Below are positions 16,645 through 24,230 of a DNA stretch of 64,000 nucleotides, one piece after another. Each line of letters begins with the position of its first letter. Positions within the stretch are counted from its first letter, which is position 1. This stretch comes from JAHFTW01 sp038046785. Its GTDB lineage: Archaea; Thermoplasmatota; E2; JACPAO01; JAHFTW01. The notes below the pieces were generated by a model. The model was not told the DNA's origin. It saw only the letters and a program-made list of their open reading frames with translations, and searched no databases. The position numbers and the translations under genes are program-made. The stretch covers positions 124,001-188,000 of the forward strand of contig JBBSVM010000002.1 of NCBI GenBank assembly GCA_038046785.1. Direction: 5' to 3'.

Positions 16645-17112
16645 CTACGCCAGGACGCTGGTGCAGTGCGGGCAGCGCCGCGCCGCGCGGGGAATCTCCG
16701 TCGTGCACTCGGGGCAGGGCCGGCTGTTCGCGGCCGGAACCGGGGGAGGCGGCGGCGTCTTGCGCTTCAGGCGGTTGATCTGCTTGATGAGGAAGAAGAT
16801 GGCGAAGGCGACGATGAGAAACTCCAGGATGACGTTGAGGAAGGCGCCGTAGTTCCAGGTGATGGCGCCGTTTGCTTTCGCCTCGGCGAGCGTTCCGGTG
16901 CCGTTGCCGCGGAAAGTCACGAACAGATTGGTGAAGTCCACGTTCCCAAGCAGGACCGAAATGGGCGGCATGATGATGTCCGCCACCAGGCTTGTGACGA
17001 TTTTGCCAAACGAGGCACCGATGATGACACCGACCGCCAGGTCCACGACGCTCCCACGCATGGCAAACTCCTGGAATTCGCGCAGAACCTTCACGCCCAA
17101 GCCATCGAGCAT
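16645..17112 (-). CDS. mscL: Large-conductance mechanosensitive channel with C-terminal zinc ribbon
   Basis: A 155-residue MscL, the pentameric emergency valve opened by membrane tension on osmotic downshock. The N-terminal helix and pore helix are typical: EFQEFAMRGSVVDLAVGVII, GKIVTSLVADIIMPP, and the second helix LNVILEFLIVAFAIFFLIK ending in a basic cluster. After a poly-proline stretch (PPPPPVPAA) the tail adds a zinc ribbon, CPEC-x10-CPHC, not part of standard MscL. It diverges from grpE across a short shared promoter region. The ribbon may sense or recruit something in the cytoplasm. Confidence 0.93.
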   Translation of the reverse strand: MLDGLGVKVLREFQEFAMRGSVVDLAVGVIIGASFGKIVTSLVADIIMPPISVLLGNVDFTNLFVTFRGNGTGTLAEAKANGAITWNYGAFLNVILEFLIVAFAIFFLIKQINRLKRKTPPPPPVPAANSRPCPECTTEIPRAARRCPHCTSVLA

Positions 17113-17166
17113 TGCAGCATAATCCCTGGGGTCACCTTTACGAACGGCCCCGGCTGGCCCTTGGCC

Positions 17167-17676
17167 ATGAGCCGAGAAGACCCCGCCCCCGCACCGGAGC
17201 CAGCAGCGTCCAGCCCTGTCGCGCCGGCGCCTTCAGAGGCCGAAGCGCAGGTGGCTCAACTCAAGGAAACCATTGCCCGCGCCCGCGCCGACTACGACAA
17301 CCTGCAGAAACGGGTGGCACGCGACGCCGCAGCGGAGCGCGAACGCTCCCAGGCGCGCGTCCTCGAAGGCTTCCTTCCGGTCTTTGAGCTGGCGCAGATG
17401 GCGGCGCACCAGGCAGAGCTACACCCTGGACCCGTCTCCGAGGGCGTCGTGCTGATGGCGCGGGAGTTCTCCCGTCTCCTTGAGCGCGAAGGGCTGGTTG
17501 CGACCGGCGCCGTCGGCGAGCCGTTCAACGCGACGCGGCACGAGGCCGTGGGTGAGGAAACGGCGGACAACGTGGCGCCCGGCGCCGTCAGCCGCGTTGT
17601 CCTTCAGGGCTACCTGCTCGGGAATCGGGTCCTGCGTTTTGCCAAGGTAACGGTGCAGCCCAAGCCTGCCGCGTGA
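17167..17676 (+). CDS. grpE: GrpE nucleotide exchange factor
   Basis: A 169-residue GrpE, the ADP/ATP exchange factor of the DnaK (Hsp70) chaperone. It has the long N-terminal coiled coil (VAQLKETIARARADYDNLQK) and the C-terminal beta domain with GEPFNATRHEAVGEE and RVVLQGYLLGNRVLRFAKV. The Pro/Ala-rich first 30 residues are variable in the family. dnaK and dnaJ are not adjacent, unlike in many archaea that acquired the system from bacteria. ATG 17167 follows the box cacctttac by about 26 bases. Confidence 0.92.
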   Translation: MSREDPAPAPEPAASSPVAPAPSEAEAQVAQLKETIARARADYDNLQKRVARDAAAERERSQARVLEGFLPVFELAQMAAHQAELHPGPVSEGVVLMAREFSRLLEREGLVATGAVGEPFNATRHEAVGEETADNVAPGAVSRVVLQGYLLGNRVLRFAKVTVQPKPAA

Positions 17677-17685
17677 GCGAGCGGC

Positions 17686-18156
17686 TCAGAGCGTGACCAT
17701 GAGGGCGCCGGCGACCAGCATCGAAACCAGGTTGTAGCCAGCGTTCACGGCGGCGTACGCTTTGGAGCGGCCCTCGAAGGCGACCTGGACGAAGTTGTGC
17801 GGCAGCATGAAGCCGAGCCAGACGAAGAAGCCGCCCGTGAGGCCGTCCATCAAGGTCAGTTTGTAGCCAGCCTGGCCGCCCGTTGCAACGTTGGAGTAGG
17901 AATCGCCGTAGGCCCAGAACGTGTGCGAGAGAATGAAGAACGTGAGGAACGAGCCGATGGCCATCATGATGTAGCCGGGGATGGCCTTCTTCGGGTCCGG
18001 CTTGTAGTCGGCGGGGAATTTCCACTCGCGCATGAAGATGCGGCCGGTCGGCGTCTTCGGCATGTACCAGATGGAGCCAATCACCATGTTGGCGACGACG
18101 GCGATGGCGATGGCGAGCCAGTTGATTCCGCTGAAACTGAACGTGGTCGGGTCCAT
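17686..18156 (-). CDS. DUF1761 membrane protein
   Basis: A 156-residue protein with four predicted membrane helices: INWLAIAIAVVANMVIG, the long stretch MMAIGSFLTFFILSHTFWAY, GLTGGFFVWLGFMLPH and a last one ending LVAGALMVTL. The motif GSIWYMP after the first helix and WLGFMLPHNFVQVAFEGRS are typical of DUF1761. Function unknown. Its stop faces that of grpE with 9 bases between. Upstream lies a 411-base stretch without a gene. Confidence 0.85.
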   Translation of the reverse strand: MDPTTFSFSGINWLAIAIAVVANMVIGSIWYMPKTPTGRIFMREWKFPADYKPDPKKAIPGYIMMAIGSFLTFFILSHTFWAYGDSYSNVATGGQAGYKLTLMDGLTGGFFVWLGFMLPHNFVQVAFEGRSKAYAAVNAGYNLVSMLVAGALMVTL

Positions 18157-18567
18157 GGTGTCACATTGCCCACAAAGGGGCAGCCGCCAGCCGTTCTCCG
18201 ACTATTCAAGCGGTCGTTTTCGTTTTCCCGCAAGCCAAACCTCTTCAGGAGAGCGAGCCAATCATCTGGTTGCCCTGCTGCGCAAGCAACGGGGAAGGAC
18301 AACGGGCACCCGCCCGCTGGCCCTTCACCACCCAGGAGAGGACGGCGGTCAACTCCGTCCCAGCGCTCCCAGACGACAGTCTCTCTGCGCCAAGTGAACC
18401 GAAGGCCAAGCCACCTCGGCTTGGATTGGGGAAAAACCTGGATGCCCGGCCCGTGTGGTCGGAAGCGAACGCTGTGAAGCTGTGGAGACTGCCTCCGACC
18501 GCAGGGGCTTCTCCACGTTTGAGCGATGCGACCCGAGATTTTATCCGCCCAGGCACACTTTTTGGTC
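18157..18567. other. 411-base gene-free stretch with strong hairpins
   Basis: No convincing coding frame is seen on either strand; one open minus-strand frame (18245-18556) has a biased, low-complexity composition. It contains several inverted repeats: ggacgg/ccgtcc (18340-18345 and 18355-18360), ccaagcc/ggcttgg (18406-18412 and 18418-18424) and gtggag/ctccac (18482-18487 and 18511-18516). It sits between divergent genes and may hold regulatory DNA or a non-coding RNA. No SRP or RNase P RNA signature could be recognised. Confidence 0.35.
18538..18545 (+). promoter_or_regulatory. TATA-like box of the first PGF-CTERM-like gene
   Basis: attttatc ends 23 bases before ATG 18568. It argues against the in-frame ATG at 18526, which lies upstream of the box. 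Confidence 0.5.
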
Positions 18568-19821
18568 ATGGTGGTTTCATTGTCCCTGCAAAGCCTGCTT
18601 GTCGCGTCCCTTCTGTCCTTGGTCCTGATGGCTCCTGTCGTCCAGGCGGGCACGGAGCAGAACCCGGAAGTCACCGATGCCACCGACGACTCGGACAATC
18701 CGATTCCCGGCGATGACTTGGGCTCCTTCTGGATTGACGATGTCCTTGGCGCCACCTCAGAGGGCGCCCCGGCCCTGGTTTTCCGTTTGAAGGTCGGCGG
18801 GGATTTCAACCACCGGCCCGCGCTCTTCGCCTTGAGTGAACGCTTCCGCGTCTCGTTTGTCGGACCTGCGACGGCCATGCAAGGCGCCGCCGAACTCTAC
18901 GTCCATTTCTCGCCGTCGAACCCAAACACGGGCCCGAATGCTACCCCGAACCCGATGCAGGAAAGTGTGTCCTGCCGTCTTGGAAGAGCTGCAGCAGCGG
19001 GGGCTTCTGCCCCGATTGCCGAAGAGATTACGCTTGAGTCGGTTTTCGTGGCCGACCCGAACTTCGGCTGTCTGGTTCCTTTGGAAATTCTTGGAGTGGT
19101 CGGCGGCGACAAGCTCACCGGTTTCGTTGGAAAGCAGCAGCTCGTCACCCGCGGTCCGCTCAGCGGTGCACCTCCGCAGGGCGGCGACAACATTCCGCCC
19201 ACCGTCCTCGCCACGTTCGACACCGCACCAGACACCGGGGCTGGGCGCGACTTCGTCGTCCCCGGCGGGGCGGCGCCCACTGGCAACCCGACCTCCTTCG
19301 TTCTCCTGACCGGCAATGCGGTCGGCAACACGACGAGCTACGCGACGGCAACGACACAGGCGGTTCAATTCAACTGGACGACGACACTCGAGGCCGCCGA
19401 CATCCGGCTCGCGGCGACGCTGTCCAACGGGACGGTCTCCTTTGTCGTCCTCGATGCGGCCGGCGCCACCTTGGCGCGCCAGGTCTTCGCGGCCACAGGC
19501 AACGTGACCGTGAACGCCCGCGATGCCGCGCCGGGCGCATGGCGCATCCTCGTCAACGCCACCGCGTTCCAGGGCGAAGCGGCATTCACGATTGCGGCTC
19601 CGGCAGCCACCTCGCCATCCAGTTCTTCTTCAGGCGCACCCGCGTCCTCCAGCAACGCGGCAAGTGCCGCGGCGAGCTCTTCAGAATCCGCCGTCCCAGA
19701 CGGCGGGACGGGATCGTCTTCAGGTTCCCGTTCGTCAGAAAAGGGAACGCCCGGCATCGGCATCCTTGCGCTCCTGGCCGGAGTCGCTCTCGCGGTGGTC
19801 GTCCGCCGCCGTATTTCCTGA
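18568..19821 (+). CDS. Surface protein with PGF-CTERM-like sorting tail
   Basis: A 417-residue secreted protein. The signal peptide (SLLVASLLSLVLMAPVVQA) is followed by an acidic segment (TDATDDSDNPIPGDD) and two beta-rich regions. A Ser/Ala-rich stalk precedes the tripartite tail KGTPGIGILALLAGVALAVV-RRR, which resembles PGF-CTERM signals processed by archaeosortase. Several N-x-S/T sites (NWT, NGT, NVT, NAT) suggest N-glycosylation. The region about 280-340 (QFNWTTTLEAADIRL to GAWRILVNATAFQG) is shared with the next gene. Likely an S-layer-associated or surface-displayed protein of unknown ligand. Confidence 0.75.
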   Translation: MVVSLSLQSLLVASLLSLVLMAPVVQAGTEQNPEVTDATDDSDNPIPGDDLGSFWIDDVLGATSEGAPALVFRLKVGGDFNHRPALFALSERFRVSFVGPATAMQGAAELYVHFSPSNPNTGPNATPNPMQESVSCRLGRAAAAGASAPIAEEITLESVFVADPNFGCLVPLEILGVVGGDKLTGFVGKQQLVTRGPLSGAPPQGGDNIPPTVLATFDTAPDTGAGRDFVVPGGAAPTGNPTSFVLLTGNAVGNTTSYATATTQAVQFNWTTTLEAADIRLAATLSNGTVSFVVLDAAGATLARQVFAATGNVTVNARDAAPGAWRILVNATAFQGEAAFTIAAPAATSPSSSSSGAPASSSNAASAAASSSESAVPDGGTGSSSGSRSSEKGTPGIGILALLAGVALAVVVRRRIS

Positions 19822-19860
19822 GCAAGAAGTTTCATCAAGCAAGGCACGTCTTGCGACGCG

Positions 19861-20994
19861 GTGGTTGTGTTGCGCGTTACGCTTGTCCTCGTCCTTTCAG
19901 CAATGCTTGTTTCTTTCCCGCCGGTCCAGGCACAGGCAGCGGTGGGTGGTCTCGTCTACTACTTCGACAGCATGCCGGAGGCTGGCTTGGGCGCCGCCAA
20001 ACTCGTCCTCGAGCCGCCCAGCTCCGAGGACCAGACGGTGTCCTGCGTTGGCGACTGCACCGAACCCCTGACAATCACGGCGACATCTGACCCGACGACC
20101 GCCCTTGCCAAAATCGATGGCAAGGCAGAGGCGGTCGTCTGGTTCAAGAGTTGGAACAACGCCCCGGCACCCGGCACCAAGGTCGACGTCGTCATCAAGG
20201 CCGGGGAGACGGAACTCGCGTCCGGCAGCGCCACGCAGGACATCCTGAACGGCGCCATTGTCGAGTACCGGCTCCAGATGGACTACAAGGGATCCGACCT
20301 CGCCGCCGGCACCGTGCTCACCATGGCTGTCACCGTTGCCTTGTCGTCGTGCAACTGCTACGTGGGCACGGCGTATCCGCGCGGCGTCTCGGCCGACCAC
20401 CCGTGGTCGATGGCCCTGCCGCTCAAGGCCGCGGCCGCGGAAGCGGCGGGGGCCTCCACGCAGTTTGCCTTGCTGGAAGGGCCGTCCGTGAACCTCGTGA
20501 AAGCCTACCCGGAACCGTCGACGGAGCGCGTTCAATACAACTGGACGGGTGCGTTGGCGGCGCCGGCCATTGGCCTCACCATTCAGCGTGAGGCGGGCAA
20601 TGCGACGGTGGTCATTCTCGACGGAAGCAACGCGACCGTGTTCACGGCGGCCACCAACGGCGCCCCCGTCAATGTCTCTGCGACGCCTGCGGCCAAAACG
20701 GGAGCCTGGCGCATTCTGCTCAACACGACGGCATTCAAGGGAAACATCACGCTCACGATTGCGGCGGTAGGTACGCAAGCGTCGGGTGGAGCCAGCCCCT
20801 CCACGTCCGCCTCCAATCCCGGCGGTGCGGGCGGTTCGGTTGCGGAGGCGACATCGTCCAGCGCCGCTTCCAACGCAGCATCTGCATCCGCCAACGGAAG
20901 TTCCTCGGCAAACAAGGGAACGCCTGGATTCGAGCCGGCTCTCTTCATGGTCGCTTTCGCTGTTGCCTTGTTGGCCCTGCGCCGCCGCGCTTAA
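19861..20994 (+). CDS. Surface protein with PGF-CTERM-like sorting tail (paralogue)
   Basis: 377 residues, GTG start, signal peptide ending near PPVQAQA. The N-terminal beta domain contains two Cys pairs (SCVGDC, SSCNCY). The region QYNWTGALAAPAIGL to GAWRILLNTTAFKG matches the preceding gene. A Ser/Ala/Gly-rich stalk and the tail KGTPGFEPALFMVAFAVALL-ALRRR follow, again PGF-CTERM-like. Numerous N-x-S/T sites lie in the second half. The pair probably arose by duplication; only the C-terminal half is conserved, so the N-terminal domains may bind different partners. Confidence 0.75.
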   Translation: MVVLRVTLVLVLSAMLVSFPPVQAQAAVGGLVYYFDSMPEAGLGAAKLVLEPPSSEDQTVSCVGDCTEPLTITATSDPTTALAKIDGKAEAVVWFKSWNNAPAPGTKVDVVIKAGETELASGSATQDILNGAIVEYRLQMDYKGSDLAAGTVLTMAVTVALSSCNCYVGTAYPRGVSADHPWSMALPLKAAAAEAAGASTQFALLEGPSVNLVKAYPEPSTERVQYNWTGALAAPAIGLTIQREAGNATVVILDGSNATVFTAATNGAPVNVSATPAAKTGAWRILLNTTAFKGNITLTIAAVGTQASGGASPSTSASNPGGAGGSVAEATSSSAASNAASASANGSSSANKGTPGFEPALFMVAFAVALLALRRRA

Positions 20995-21019
20995 GCCTCC
21001 ATCCAGGGTCCAAGCAGCG

Positions 21020-21382
21020 ATGGCAACCGTCGGGCGCAGCATCCTCTCATCGACCGTGATGGAGTTCTTCGACGCGCTGCGCAGCTACGATGCAGCGCGC
21101 GCCGCGAAGCCGCTCGTCGCGGACGTCCTCTTCGACACGCCGTGGTCGGGAACGCTGCACGGCAAACCGGCGGTCGAGGCGTTCCTCAAGGGCTGGCTGA
21201 CGGACGCCGTCAAGCGCCCCTCGTTCACCATCCGCGACCTCTCCGGCGACGGCGCCGTCATCCACCTTGCCCTCAGCATCTCGGGCCGTTTCGGCAAAGC
21301 GCCCGAACACCTCACCATGAGCGTGCTCGCTCTGCGCGGCGTGATTCACCAGGTCGTCGTGCGCCCGGCCGCGGCGCACTGA
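21020..21382 (+). CDS. SnoaL / NTF2-like protein
   Basis: A 120-residue protein resembling the SnoaL-like NTF2 fold, a cone-shaped pocket domain used by isomerases, dehydratases and binding proteins. Visible features are the N-terminal helix FFDALRSYDAARAAKPLVAD, VLFDTPWSGTLHGKPAVEAFLKG typical of the family, and three final strands. Catalytic residues cannot be assigned. The box gcttaagcc, about 25 bases before the ATG, overlaps the stop codon of the upstream gene. Downstream lies a palindromic repeat element. Confidence 0.6.
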   Translation: MATVGRSILSSTVMEFFDALRSYDAARAAKPLVADVLFDTPWSGTLHGKPAVEAFLKGWLTDAVKRPSFTIRDLSGDGAVIHLALSISGRFGKAPEHLTMSVLALRGVIHQVVVRPAAAH

Positions 21383-21397
21383 ACGACGCCGGCCAAG

Positions 21398-21463
21398 TCG
21401 CAGATTGCGCAGATTTCTCAGATTCATGGCAGTTCGAATCTGCGTCATCTGAGAAATCTGCAA
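21398..21463. repeat. Palindromic 9-base-unit repeat, copy A
   Basis: The left arm is three 9-base units (tcgcagatt, gcgcagatt, tctcagatt; 21398-21424), then a 12-base loop, then three units of the reverse complement type (aatctgcgt, catctgaga, aatctgcaa; 21437-21463). Bases 21409-21423 and 21447-21461 form a perfect 15-bp inverted repeat. The left arm is identical over 27 bases to copy B at 29395. It lies between converging genes. Confidence 0.85.
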
Positions 21464-21495
21464 CCCGGAGGGGCTTCGCTGGTTGAGGTGCCTCG

Positions 21496-21528
21496 ACAGA
21501 AAAGAGAGAAGGAGGGGAAAAGGAGCCT
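21496..21528 (-). terminator. Polypyrimidine tract downstream of rps3ae
   Basis: Just past the rps3ae stop (21538), the transcribed strand sense reads pyrimidine-rich (complement of gaaaagagagaaggaggggaa). Similar tracts follow other highly expressed genes here, which suggests a terminator. Confidence 0.4.
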
Positions 21529-21537
21529 GAGCGAAGT

Positions 21538-22269
21538 TTACTCTTCGTCGTCGGCGTCGGTGGCCTCGACCTTCTCCTCGGCGGAGTCGGCAGGGGCTTC
21601 GGCGCCCTCGGTGGCGACCGGCTCGGCCTCGGGGGCGGCGACCTTGAAGACCGGGGTCTCGTCGGTGATGCGGGTGGGGCCGGTGACGATTTCGGTCTTG
21701 GCGATCTCGACGCGGCGGACCGGGTGGATCTTGCGCGCGGCGTTGTGCATGCGCTCAGCGAGGCCGCCCTGGAGGACATCGGCGAGGAAGCCCGACAGGG
21801 TGTTCTTCGCGGCGGACTCCTGGATGGCGGCGCCCATGATGGCGCGGATGGCCTGGTTCTGCGTGGTCTGGCAGCGGCGGTCGGTGACGGCGAACGGCTT
21901 GACGCGCACGCGCGAGCCGTCGGTGGTCTCCACGTCGAACACACCGGGGATGCGGGTGTTGCCACGGCGCACGAGGCGGCGCACGTAGTCGGAGGTCATG
22001 CTGTGGCCGATGAAGGCGGTCTTGGCCTGCAGGTCCACAACCTCGTTCACCTGGAAGGCGAGCTTGATGTGCATCTGCTTCATGTCGCCGGTGAGCTCGT
22101 TGAGGGTGACCTCGACGGTGCGGCCCATGACCTTCTCGCCTTCGTCCGAGAGGGTTTCGGCCAGGATGGCGGAGTTGAAGGCGGTGGGGGCGGTGAGCTT
22201 GAACCACTGCTTGGACTTCCAGCGGTCCTTCGTCTTGCGGGCCTGGGTGCGTGCGCGGGCGAGTGCCAT
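21538..22269 (-). CDS. rps3ae: Ribosomal protein eS1 (S3Ae)
   Basis: A 243-residue archaeal/eukaryotic-type small-subunit protein located near the mRNA exit. Conserved parts are TQARKTKDRWKSKQWF, IGHSMTSDYVRRLVRR, the RVRVKPFAVTDRRCQTTQNQ region and GFLADVLQGGLAERMHNAAR. The last 40 residues are a lineage-specific acidic Glu/Ala/Asp tail. An ATG and upstream residues (MSAGSRLI) are possible, but 22269 fits the usual MALAR start. A minus-strand box gatatac at 22301-22307 predicts a leader of a few bases. Confidence 0.95.
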   Translation of the reverse strand: MALARARTQARKTKDRWKSKQWFKLTAPTAFNSAILAETLSDEGEKVMGRTVEVTLNELTGDMKQMHIKLAFQVNEVVDLQAKTAFIGHSMTSDYVRRLVRRGNTRIPGVFDVETTDGSRVRVKPFAVTDRRCQTTQNQAIRAIMGAAIQESAAKNTLSGFLADVLQGGLAERMHNAARKIHPVRRVEIAKTEIVTGPTRITDETPVFKVAAPEAEPVATEGAEAPADSAEEKVEATDADDEE

Positions 22270-22353
22270 GATGAGCCTCGAACCGGCCGACAAGGGGGAA
22301 GTATATCATGCCGCTGTCCCAAATTTGATACACAAACAGGTGCTGCGGCTGCC

Positions 22354-22635
22354 GTGCTGAACGACAACCCCCTCCTGGCATTTCTCGGACGGCGCGGGCG
22401 GGGCGCCGTCGTCGAGGCGCTGCGGCGCAACCCGAACCGAAGCCTCAGCGTGCGGGAGCTGGCGCGGCTCGCCGACGTCGCCCCGATGGCCGCCAGCCGC
22501 GCTGTGCGGGAACTGGAAGCGCTGCGCGCCGTGGCCATCGCCCGCCGCGGTCGGGACATCGCGGTGCGGCTCGACCCCACCACCGCTGCGGGGCATTTCC
22601 TGGCAACGGTCGAGGTTCCGAGCCCGCCGTTCTGA
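22354..22635 (+). CDS. Small winged-helix DNA-binding protein
   Basis: 93 residues forming a single winged helix-turn-helix of the MarR/ArsR-like kind: helix FLGRRGRGAVVEALRR, then NRSLSVRELARLADVAPMAA and recognition helix SRAVRELEALRAV, ending with a wing IARRGRDIAVRLD. Probably a local transcription regulator. GTG 22354 follows tttgatac (22324-22331) by 23 bases. It diverges from rps3ae across 84 bases and could act on that promoter, though nothing proves it. Confidence 0.75.
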   Translation: MLNDNPLLAFLGRRGRGAVVEALRRNPNRSLSVRELARLADVAPMAASRAVRELEALRAVAIARRGRDIAVRLDPTTAAGHFLATVEVPSPPF

Positions 22636-22643
22636 CGGTCCGG

Positions 22644-22832
22644 CTACGCGCCGAAGTTCTTCAGCACAAACTGGACGAGCAGATAGATGGCGATGCCGAT
22701 GCCGACCACGATGGCCACCTTGACCAAGGTGATGGCGGCGCGGATGAGGAGAAGCCCAACCGCGACGACGGCAAGCAGCAGAACGATGGACCACGGCACG
22801 CCGAAGAGGCCCTCCAGGAGGATTGCATCCAT
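22644..22832 (-). CDS. Small membrane protein
   Basis: 62 residues with two adjacent hydrophobic stretches (PWSIVLLLAVVAVGLLLI and LVKVAIVVGIGIAIYLLVQ), so a hairpin in the membrane with a short tail FVLKNFGA. It resembles the small DUF-type membrane proteins common in haloarchaea, but no family can be named. ATG 22832 is chosen over an ATG 45 bases upstream because a ctctatcc box lies about 25 bases before it. Confidence 0.55.
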   Translation of the reverse strand: MDAILLEGLFGVPWSIVLLLAVVAVGLLLIRAAITLVKVAIVVGIGIAIYLLVQFVLKNFGA

Positions 22833-22918
22833 GCCGCCGCGACGGGTCAAGGAGTGGATAGAGTCTGCGCTCCACACGAAAGCCGAAACCTCATGAGCCG
22901 CCAGGACCTGTTTTGCAC

Positions 22919-23602
22919 GTGTCCGGCCGCCTCCGGTGCCCCCACTGCTCTTCGGTCGTGGTCCCCACCCTCACCGCGACCGGGACGCGCACCTGCCCCG
23001 TCTGCGACAACACGGGGGTCATCCTCGCTGTCGCGCAGCGCGACCCGTCTTGGCGGCCTGCCCATGAGCCGCCGCTGTCGCATCGTGCCAAGGAGCTCGC
23101 CCCGGGCTCGACGGCGGCGCTGGTGCTCGGCGTCTTGGCGCTCCTGCTGCCCTTCGTTGGAGCGATCCTCGGCATCCTCGCGCAGCCGCACGCCAAGAAA
23201 GCGCGTCGCTTCATCGTTCGGAATCCGCTGCGCTATGGTGGACAGGGCACGGCAGCAACCGGGCGCATTCTCGGCATTCTCGGCATCGTTCTGTGGAGCA
23301 TCGTGCTCCTTGTCGTTCTCTTTGGAGGCTACGGCCTGGCGGTGCTCAACAGCCTGAACAGCAAGCCGAATGCCGAGTTCGTCCTCCTGGCCTCGGACGG
23401 GCCCGGCGGCACGTTGGTCGTTGCGAGCGCAACCGAAAAGCTGTCCTGGAGTGACCTCCGCTTCGTCGGCGACTTGGAGTGCGTCCAGTCGAGCACGGAC
23501 GCTTTCGTGGACGAAGGGGACACCTTGGAATGCAAGAAAGATGGCCGGTTGACCATCGTCTACGCACCGACCGCCGTGCCGTTCTTTGACGGCATCCTCT
23601 AA
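22919..23602 (+). CDS. Zinc-ribbon, two-helix membrane protein with pilin-like ectodomain
   Basis: A 227-residue protein. The N-terminus is a zinc ribbon (RCPHC ... TCPVCDNTG, residues 7-29). Two membrane helices follow: AALVLGVLALLLPFVGAILGI and ILGILGIVLWSIVLLVVLFG, of the DUF4190-like kind. The segment after the second helix, FVLLASDGPGGTLVVASATE then LSWSDLRF and a GDTLECKKDGRLTIVY end, looks like the beta domain of archaeal type IV pilin-like proteins. GTG 22919 is preferred to TTG 22913. A cytoplasmic zinc ribbon linked to an external pilin-like part is unusual. Confidence 0.6.
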   Translation: MSGRLRCPHCSSVVVPTLTATGTRTCPVCDNTGVILAVAQRDPSWRPAHEPPLSHRAKELAPGSTAALVLGVLALLLPFVGAILGILAQPHAKKARRFIVRNPLRYGGQGTAATGRILGILGIVLWSIVLLVVLFGGYGLAVLNSLNSKPNAEFVLLASDGPGGTLVVASATEKLSWSDLRFVGDLECVQSSTDAFVDEGDTLECKKDGRLTIVYAPTAVPFFDGIL

Positions 23603-23620
23603 GCAGGACGTCGCAAAGCG

Positions 23621-24082
23621 TCAAGCCTTGAGGGCCTTCTTCAAACGCTTTTTGTCGAGGCGGTACACCCAGGTGTTGGGGTTGCCTTTTGCCTTGACGC
23701 GCAGAGCGAGAGTGTTGTCGCGGTGGTGGCTGAACTCGAAGAGATCCTCGATGAATTTGCGCGACTGCTTTTCCAGCAATTTGGCGGCGTCCGACTCGTA
23801 GGAGTCGTAGTGAAAGCGCATCTTCACGCCGGTGGCGACCACTTTGATGGTGCCGCGGCTGACCAGGCCGGTGATGGTGACCAGTTCGCCGGTGAGGACG
23901 CGGGTGTGGACGTCGCCGCCCTTGGCCGGGTTGGGGAACCAGTTGTTGCACTCCACGCAGAGCAGCTCGAACACCTTGTCGAGGTTCTCCACGTCCTCAT
24001 GGTCCTCAAGGACGCGGATGAGCTGGCCGTCCTTCATCGCCATGAACATGTTGATGGCGTTGCAGTGGGGGCAGGCGAACAT
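23621..24082 (-). CDS. Small zinc-finger protein of unknown function
   Basis: 153 residues with two Cys pairs, FACPHCNA at the N-terminus and LLCVECNNW about 40 residues later, likely one zinc site. The centre is a beta region (LTGELVTITGLVSRGTIKVVATG) reminiscent of an OB-fold, and the C-terminus is a basic helical part ending RLDKKRLKKALKA. The box catatc lies about 26 bases before the ATG. The gene is followed tail-to-tail by the pilin-like gene. A nucleic-acid-binding role is suggested by the basic tail only. Confidence 0.55.
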   Translation of the reverse strand: MFACPHCNAINMFMAMKDGQLIRVLEDHEDVENLDKVFELLCVECNNWFPNPAKGGDVHTRVLTGELVTITGLVSRGTIKVVATGVKMRFHYDSYESDAAKLLEKQSRKFIEDLFEFSHHRDNTLALRVKAKGNPNTWVYRLDKKRLKKALKA

Positions 24083-24157
24083 GGTGGCTCTCGCCCATCT
24101 GAAGTTCGATATGACCTCTTCGGGACGCTGTCCCGCGTGGGAACTGCAATCTCGCGA

Positions 24158-24217
24158 GAAAAGGGGGAAGAGGAATCGGAGAGAAAGGAAAGAGCGGAAG
24201 AAGAAGGGACGGAGGGA
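24158..24217 (-). terminator. Polypyrimidine tract downstream of the Cys/His-rich gene
   Basis: About 60 bases of nearly pure pyrimidine in the sense of the minus-strand gene that ends at 24231 (complement of gagagaaaggaaagagcgga). Probably its terminator. Confidence 0.4.
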
Positions 24218-24230
24218 ACGCGGATGCGGT

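Noticed and set aside
18245..18556. A 103-codon minus-strand frame in the gene-free region
   Set aside because: Ser/Gly/Ala-biased translation without structure, no promoter box at the expected distance, and it overlaps hairpins.
18157..18567. SRP RNA or RNase P RNA in the hairpin-rich region
   Set aside because: The conserved core motifs of those RNAs could not be found on either strand.
21426..21446. A tRNA T-arm-like hairpin (gcag-ttcgaat-ctgc) in repeat copy A
   Set aside because: No acceptor, D or anticodon stems can be built around it, and copies B and C lack it.
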